From assembly GCA_038093515.1 (NCBI GenBank), contig JBBPSI010000338.1, positions 1 through 21,541 on the forward strand: a stretch of DNA of 21,541 nucleotides, given 5' to 3'. The DNA is from Butyriboletus loyo. Its lineage: Eukaryota; Basidiomycota; Agaricomycetes; Boletales; Boletaceae. A model generated the notes under the pieces. It was not told where the DNA came from, made no database searches, and saw only the letters and a program-made list of their open reading frames with translations. Below, in pieces: positions 15,620-21,541 of the stretch. The translations under genes and the position numbers were made by a program. Every line of letters begins with the position of its first letter. Positions within the stretch are counted from its first letter, which is position 1.

Positions 15620-18600
15620 TCATGAATAAGAGGTTCCGTGTTCCGGACCAAATTCGTTAAATAAGGAAGAGAATTCTAATAGAGATAGGCCTCGAAGAGG
15701 ACGAGGGGCGGATGGGTGGGCCTGGTGGTAATCACGAATGACGTCTTGTGAATTACTCAAATTTGATACGGGCTCCCATGTGTGGTCTGTTTCGTCGTAT
15801 CCTCTCCAATGCACTAGATACTCCAATTGCTTTCGTTTCATCTGGGAAGTGACAATGTAATCCACTTCAAATTCCACGGATCCTTTGTCCGTGACGTTGA
15901 CTGGGTCAGGACGTAAAACCGGTTGCCCTGGGAGGGTTTCTCGATAAGGTTTAACACGTGAAATGTTAACTACCGGATGTATACACATGCTGCTCGGCAG
16001 CTGCAATTCCACAGCATTGGGTTTGAGTGATTTGATCTTGTATGGACCAATCCATCGCTGTGTGAGTTTTCGTGCAGTATACGGTAACTTCAAGTTTTCC
16101 ATAGACAACCACACTCTATCTCCAATTTTGTAATCGGGCGCATCCGATCGTCTATTATCGGCCTGCGATACCATGCGCTTTCTAGCTTCTTCTAACGCTT
16201 CTTTAACTTCAGCATGTGATTTCCCAGCAGCACGTGTGAAATCTCCGGCTAGCGTATTTGAAGATTTTTCGAAACCGACTCGTGGATAATAGTTACGAGT
16301 AATAGAGAATGGGATGGTACCAGTGGCAGTGGTGAGGGAATTATTATGATTAAACTGGGCGATCTTGATCCAATCGGCCCACGTTTCTTGTTTTTTTCGC
16401 CACATAGGTACGTAAATATTGTTCCATCTCCCTATTTATCCGTTCGGTTTGACCACCAGTTTGAGGATGATATGCCGTTGAGATTTTCTGGGAAATGCCA
16501 AGAAGCTTGCAAAGCTCTGTGGTAAAGTCCGATACAAATTGTGGACCTCGGTCCGAAACTATAGAAATAGGAAGTCCATGAATACACCAAACATTGTCTC
16601 TAAATATAATTGCTAACTCCTTAGAAGAGGTAGTCGTCTTACAAGGGACATAAACGACTTCTTTGGAGAAGCGATCTACTATTGTACAAATGGCATCGAA
16701 GCCGTTCGAAAGAGGAAGTCTGGTAACGAAGTCTACAGATATATCTTCCCAAGGGTGACTAGCCGAAGGAAGTGGTAATATTTTACCTGCCAGTGCATTT
16801 TGCTTACCCTTCGTGAGGGCGCACGCTTGGCAAGATTCTACGTATCGTTTAACGTCCTTTGTGACTCCTGGCCACGTGAAGTGTCATGTAAGAAGGTGAG
16901 CCGTACGGGCTTGACCCGAGTGTCCGGCTATTGGGGAGTCGTGACATATTTTAAGTAAATCTATTCTAAGTGCTTCAGGCACAAAGACTTTTTTCTTTTC
17001 GTTAATAAATACGGATTGTTCCGAATCGTAATAGAATCCTGGGTATTCTTTTGTTTTTTCTTTTTCAGATTCTTTTTGTAATGTATCATAAAAAGAAGAA
17101 GAAAGGGAAACTTTATTAAGGAAAAGGTTCGGGGGAAGTACCGTAATATTGGTATTATGGTCCATGACGGCATCACCGTGGTCTGCTCGACACGATAACA
17201 CATCTGCTCTGCCATTGGTTGAGCCTGGTTTGTAAACGAATAAATAATTGAATTCTTGAAGAAGTGCGTGCCATCGAGCTTGTCTGCCAGACAGTGTTTG
17301 CGGTTTCTTCCAATATTCTAGGTTTTTGTGATCGGTCCAGATTTCAAATCCTTCTCAACCAATAAGATAATGGCGCCACTCTTCTAGTGCACGAATAACT
17401 GCTAATAGTTCTTTGTCGTAAATTGGGTAATTCCTCTCGGCAGCGTCGAAGGAATGTGACAAAAAGGCACAGGGTCGCCACAGGTCGTCTGATCCTTTTA
17501 CGGAAAGAACTGCGCCGACCGCTATATCCGAGGCATCCGTTTCTACCCGCATCTCCTTATCTCGATCTGGGTAGGCTAAAAGCGGAGCCGAAGTGAACTT
17601 TTTCTTCAGCGTGTCAAACGCTCTTTGTTCATCTAAGCCCCATTTGAAAGGGGTGTCCTTTTTTGTTAAGTTGTTAAGGGGTCGGGCAATTTCCGAGAAC
17701 CCTTCAATAAATCTTCGGTAATAGTTGCATAATCCTAGAAATGCTTGAACTTGCTTCAGACGCGAGGGCATGGGCCAGTCTCAGATGGCATCTGTCTTCT
17801 TCGACTGCATTTCAACGCCGTTTCGGGATACAACCATTCCTAAAAAGTCCACTTTATCCGAAGAGAATACGCATTTCTCCAGTTTTACAAATAGATCGTT
17901 TTCTCGAAGGCGCTGGAGTACTTCTTTGACTTTTTCCTCGTGCTTGGCCCTTGTTTTTCCTTTCGTGAATATCATAACGTCATTGATATAAATAATGACG
18001 CAGGCATACATATCATTGAAGATGTCGTTCATCATATTTTGGAACGTGGGAGGGGAATTGGTAAGCCCGAAGTACATGACCATGGGTTCGTAGGCTCCAA
18101 TGGGCGTGACAAACACCACTTTCCACTCATCGCCTTCTTTGATATGAATATTATTAAATCCCCATCGGAGATCCAACGCTGTGAAGATGTCGGCTCCTTT
18201 CAACCGATCAATCAACTGCGGAATCAGGGGTAACGGGTAACTGTTTTTAATGGTTCCGTCGTTTAGATAACAATAGTCCATAATGAGTCGCTTATCTCCG
18301 GTCTTTTTTGGGATAAAGAACACAGGGGCCGTCTGAGGTGATTTGGACGGTCTTATGTAACCCTTCTTGAGTTCTTTTTCCACAAAACCTCGGATTTGCT
18401 CCTGTTCTTCTTCAGACATCGGGATAACACGACCCTTTTTTGGTACAAAATCGGGTTTGAGATCTATTGCGTGATCCCAGGGTTTCCTTTCAGGCATTCT
18501 TGCTGCCTCGTCCTCGGAGAATACATCTAAATAATCGTGGTAAACCTCGGGTACCTTTCCGGCAACCTCGGGTTCTATAGTACAGCAAGAAGTAATGTTC

Positions 18601-19460
18601 GAAGATGAAATAGAGTCTCTGATAACTTTACAGTAAGGAGAACAGTGATTAAATTTAATGGTTTTGAAACGCCAATGAATGTCTGGGTTATGACGTGCAA
18701 ACCAGTCGTAACCAATAATCATTTGATGAGAACCAAGAAGAGAGACGTAAGCCTCAATTGATTCATGGTGCCCATCAATTTCCATAAACAGGTAGGTTTT
18801 GTGCGTAATGCGACCTATTGCTCCTTTAGAGCCATCTGCATTAATAACCTCCATAGAACGTTCTAATGGTACAGTGTCTATTTTTCTTGTTTCGCAATAA
18901 TTTTTGTCAATGAAGGTATTGACCGCTCCTGTATCCAGCAAAGCTTTAAGCGAACGAGTTCGCCAAGTAGTGTTTGACTGGTAGGTGATTTTCACCATCA
19001 GGGAGTAATCTCCACCAAACATTAAGGAAGATTTAGGGGATTTATAATTAGAAGAAGAGGGAGATGAAATCGGGGATCTGGTTTTCATTTGTCTCAAAAG
19101 AGAATTAAGCATGCTTTTGTGCACTGCGCTCCTGTCAGGAGACGCTCTTTTGAGTTTTTCTATAGATAATTCATTTGATTTAATACAGGAATCAAGAAAT
19201 TCATCCTCCTTGCAATCAACTAAACCAGGGACATCCACGCTTACATCTGAAGACAAATTCGCAAATACTGATCCAATCGAAAGCTCAGATTCAGGTGATA
19301 CGTAAGAAAGTTCATTTGTGTCTATGGAATAGTCCACAAATGTAGATAGTGCGGAGAAAGAATTTGAAAAAGAAGAAACATTGTTCGGCCTTCCAGGTAC
19401 CCCTACATTGGAAAGCTTTTTCATTTTAAAGACCGCGAGGCCTTTTCCTTTGCTTCGCAA
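15620..19460 (-). pseudogene. pol: Element D pol: protease, RT, RNase H, integrase, chromodomain
   Basis: Entered by -1 frameshift from gag. Counting from 19460: protease DTG at residues 176-178; RT ~330-560 with PVFFIPKK, FTALDLRWGFNNI and YIND at 491-494 (normally YxDD). After TGA 17783-17781 come RNase H (VETDASDIAVGAVL, YDKELLA, IWTDHKNLEYW) and TGA 17357-17355. After TGA 16886-16884 comes the integrase core: CQAC zinc cysteines, DFVTRLPLS, SDRGPQF and GQTERINREMEQ supply the D, D, E residues. A frame change at the A7 run (16397-16391) leads to the last part (16405-15620) with a GPY motif and a chromodomain (residues ~177-229 of that segment). Its cage-position residues Phe179, Trp200 and Tyr203 are aromatic. 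The stops probably replace Arg codons. The gene is dead as written. Confidence 0.92.
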
Positions 19461-20632
19461 GCGAAGACGTCTGCCCAGTATGCTTGGGCGTCATCTCCCA
19501 TATACACGGCACGTTGGGAGATTTCTTGTGGTGGTGCTCCAACCGCTGGTGGTGCCGGTAACGGCCTTGACTGATAAGATGAATTTGGAGGGGTTACCTC
19601 TGCGGAATTAATTTGAACCCATCCTTGGACGTAGGTTCCGTCGGCCTGTTGAATCCACTGCTGCCTTACTTTTGGGCGAGGAGTGGCACCAGCTTTATCC
19701 CGACAGTTCGGGTTCTGAGGGCAATTAGGGCGGATATGTCCGGCTTGCCCACAGCCGAAACATGTTCTGGTTTCAGGGCCAGATTGTTGTGTAGATAGGT
19801 CCATTGGGGCTCCACGGCCCAGTTGTGTTCCGACGGCTGTGAAGCCGGGAGGAGGTCCTTTTGGAGGGGGATAGCCTCTTTGGGGCTGCTGCGTATACGG
19901 CCTCCATTGCCGCACTTGCCCTGTTCCCCTCTCTGCGTACATCTGTTCGAAGGACCTTCCTGTCCTCCTGAACTCTTCCACCAGACTATTGAAGTCTTCT
20001 AGAACGTCCTCCGAGCATGAGAGAAATACTTGTTTGTAAATCTCATATTTTACGGCTCGCTTGAGGAGCTCGATGGCATGCTTTGGCTCGCACTCTGACT
20101 GCCTGTAGAGAACTTTAAAATGTTCTAGGTAAACGTCAATTTGTTGTTGGCCTTGCGTGAGTGTGGCCAATTTCCTTAGTGCTTGGTGACTCAGCACGTC
20201 GATTTGGAAGTGGCCCCTGATTATGGCCTGTAAGTACTCCCATTCTGGCCAAGCCAGATCCTTTTTTCTCCCTTTAGATCTGTCAAGAAGATCTATGTAC
20301 TTTTCCTCTTCCATGACATAATCTTCCAGAACGATTTGAGAGAAGTCCTGGCCTTTGCCCTTAATGCGGCTAAGTACAGCCACCGTTCGGAGCTTGTCTG
20401 ATTTCCAGGTGTTGACAGACACCCAGACTTTGAGGGAAGTCCACCAGTGGTGGAACTTTTCTCTGTCGCCGTCCCATTCCCCTAGGTCAGCAACCTTTTT
20501 CGAAATTCCTCCTTGGGTATCTTTTTCCAACCACTGCGCGAAGAGGGCGCGCAATGTTTGATCGTCATAGACGGTGGCGGTAGGGACATGGTTGGTAGGA
20601 GCGGGGGCGTAAGACGGACCAGGATTGGACAT
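19421..20632 (-). CDS. gag: Element D gag, intact
   Basis: A 403-residue Gag from ATG 20632 to TGA 19423-19421, the only undamaged retrotransposon gene here. Parts in order: Pro-rich N-terminus; capsid-like helical region (~50-235) with KFHHWWTSLKVWVSV, HFQIDVLSHQAL and YLEHFKVLYRQSECEPKHAIELLKR; a Pro/Gln/Gly-rich linker; CCHC zinc knuckle CFGCGQAGHIRPNC (291-304) for RNA binding; and a basic C-terminus. It aligns throughout with the broken Gag of element A. The last codons (TCT TTA AAA TGA) hold the frameshift site. If transcribed, it could act in trans for related copies; that is inference. Confidence 0.93.
   Translation of the reverse strand: MSNPGPSYAPAPTNHVPTATVYDDQTLRALFAQWLEKDTQGGISKKVADLGEWDGDREKFHHWWTSLKVWVSVNTWKSDKLRTVAVLSRIKGKGQDFSQIVLEDYVMEEEKYIDLLDRSKGRKKDLAWPEWEYLQAIIRGHFQIDVLSHQALRKLATLTQGQQQIDVYLEHFKVLYRQSECEPKHAIELLKRAVKYEIYKQVFLSCSEDVLEDFNSLVEEFRRTGRSFEQMYAERGTGQVRQWRPYTQQPQRGYPPPKGPPPGFTAVGTQLGRGAPMDLSTQQSGPETRTCFGCGQAGHIRPNCPQNPNCRDKAGATPRPKVRQQWIQQADGTYVQGWVQINSAEVTPPNSSYQSRPLPAPPAVGAPPQEISQRAVYMGDDAQAYWADVFACEAKEKASRSLK
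19424..19430 (-). promoter_or_regulatory. -1 ribosomal frameshift site (TTTAAAA) at gag-pol of element D
   Basis: On the - strand the end of gag reads T TTA AAA TGA. Slipping back gives TTT AAA ATG AAA AAG CTT, which is the pol frame. Gag and pol are in the -1 relation (20632 minus 19460 leaves remainder 2) and the frames overlap by 40 nt. This heptamer is a classic strong slippery sequence, placed directly before the stop. Confidence 0.85.
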
Positions 20633-21395
20633 CCTTTTTTGGTCGTCTTCTGGGAAGTCCGAGGAGTATTCGGAACCCAGTTTGATAAGCGGGAATTAAA
20701 GAAGTTGGGGGCGGAGGAAAGGGGGTGATTTTTGAAATCTTCTTCGGCAACCTTTTTCTTCGGCTGAACCAGCTTCTTCGGCAAAAAAAAAGAAAGAAAA
20801 CTACGAGGTATAAAGACCCTTACTGTCTCCTATCTTCCAAGGTGACTCTGGGGGACTCTACAACAAGTAGGGCGTAAAAAGTATTTTTTCGACCGGAGGT
20901 AGTATCTCCAATGAAGCTTTGTCCAGTAATGGACAAGAACAGGTAAAGACCTAGTTATGACTAATTGTCAAATTTTGAATATTTTTTCTAGGTTCTACCT
21001 CCCGTGTTACCACAGGGACTACAATTGGGAATGACTCAGCCAAAGGGATTTGGGGGTCCCTAAGTCGTCCTTCGCAAATTGGGCACGACCCCAACGTGGA
21101 CTATCAACTCCAAGGGAGCGACGGAGAATGAATTGGACAGGTATGTTACTCGAGACAAAAACTACCCTTCCAAGGGGTTCCCCTAAAAGCGGCAGGGGCA
21201 ATCCAAAATAAAAACTGCTGAATGTGCAATAACGACTCTTAACCCTGAGTGCCGGGTTTACCCTTCAGCGGGATTTCTGCTCCGTCAAGTGGAGGCCTAC
21301 TGGAAGTGCGGATAAGGGAAAACGAAACAGATACGCTATTGGCCAAATGCCGACAAGCATGCTACCCCTACCCTGGGGACCAGGTGTGTATCTGA
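20633..21395 (-). other. Untranslated leader of element D
   Basis: About 760 bp between the primer site and gag without a convincing gene, homologous to 925-1806. It contains the hairpin at 21061-21044 and, close to gag, three copies of GCCGAAGAA spaced about 17-19 bp apart after a T-rich run. Element A has two diverged copies there. Short frames in it are not in the gag frame and have no counterpart in A. Confidence 0.7.
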
Positions 21396-21406
21396 AGTTT
21401 TAACCA
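21396..21406 (-). promoter_or_regulatory. Primer-binding site of element D, self-priming type
   Basis: On the - strand TGGTTAAAACT lies 2 nt after the 5' LTR end at 21409. It is an exact 11-nt complement of AGTTTTAACCA in the D 3' LTR (15233-15223). The 5' LTR copy of that segment is outside the window. Confidence 0.75.
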
Positions 21407-21408
21407 AG

Positions 21409-21541
21409 TGTTACGCAAGCAATGCATGGTCGAATGCCAGTACGAATACTATGTCACACAGGGTCCACTACAGTTGCTGCACTACACAAAGCACAGGCAA
21501 GTATGAACAAGGAGTTCTAGCTTAGTCCTCAACTGTTGCCA
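21409..21541 (-). repeat. 5' LTR of element D, partial at window edge
   Basis: The + strand TGTTACGCAAGCAATGC onward matches the first 133 bp of 15077-15584 with few differences. It is the U5/R end of the upstream LTR. Close similarity of the two LTRs suggests a fairly recent insertion, but I have not counted differences over the full length. Confidence 0.93.

Larger units (their letters stand above)
15077..21541 (-). mobile_element. Element D: nearly complete Ty3/Gypsy chromovirus
   Basis: Reading on the - strand: 5' LTR (21541 to 21409, cut by the window edge), primer site, leader, intact gag, frameshift site, pol with protease, RT, RNase H, integrase and chromodomain, polypurine tract and 3' LTR (15584-15077). 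It is inserted in the gag of F2; the base pairs left of it are GAAGG, and the matching duplication would be outside the window. Damage is light: three TGA stops, one homopolymer frameshift and an RT active-site change. It is the most recent full-length insertion here but not autonomous. Confidence 0.93.

Overview
This window looks like a block of nested LTR retrotransposons in a filamentous fungal genome. I found no host gene, tRNA or rRNA in it. An Agaricomycete (mushroom-type basidiomycete) is my best guess, from the style of the Copia Gag, the chromodomain Ty3 element and the CpG-decay pattern. No species marker is visible. Nearly all of the 21.5 kb can be assigned to three LTR families plus one minisatellite.

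Layout. 1-419: minisatellite with 76-bp units, each centred on a GGCAGGCCTGCC-type palindrome. 420-4546: element A, the 5' half of a Ty3/Gypsy chromovirus on the + strand (LTR, leader, gag, start of pol). Its gag is split by a solo LTR of its own family (B, 1930-2885), which is itself split by a solo LTR of another family (E, 2102-2527). Both insertions have perfect 5-bp target duplications. 4547 to about 12610: a Ty1/Copia element on the + strand without its 5' LTR. It carries an extra ORF region (ORF0) before gag, then gag, pol, polypurine tract and 3' LTR. That 3' LTR is split by another chromovirus solo LTR (C, 12008-12523; target duplication ACTGT). 12864-15076: two tandem 5' ends of a third LTR family (F1, F2) with a Gypsy-type Gag. 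F2 is interrupted at 15077 by element D. 15077-21541: element D, a nearly complete chromovirus on the - strand of the same family as A. Its 5' LTR runs off the window.

How the parts work together. Elements A and D encode Gag, then Pol (protease, reverse transcriptase, RNase H, integrase with chromodomain) reached by a -1 frameshift at a conserved TTTAAAA just before the gag stop. Both the A/D family and the F family appear to prime reverse transcription with their own mRNA 5' end, as in Tf1. The site 2 nt after the LTR is perfectly complementary (10-12 nt) to a segment about 31-33 nt downstream of the LTR TATA box. In the A/D family the two sides have changed together (C-G in A, T-A in D).

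Decay. All copies look dead or nearly so. Every premature stop in the Copia element (ten) and in D pol (three) is TGA, mostly where the family has Arg. Several active-site changes (YIDD to YIND, DTG to DMG, Arg to Cys or His) also fit C-to-T change at CpG, suggesting methylated, silenced heterochromatin. Coordinates of element ends are read from TG..CA ends and target duplications where available. Functional statements are by motif recognition only.
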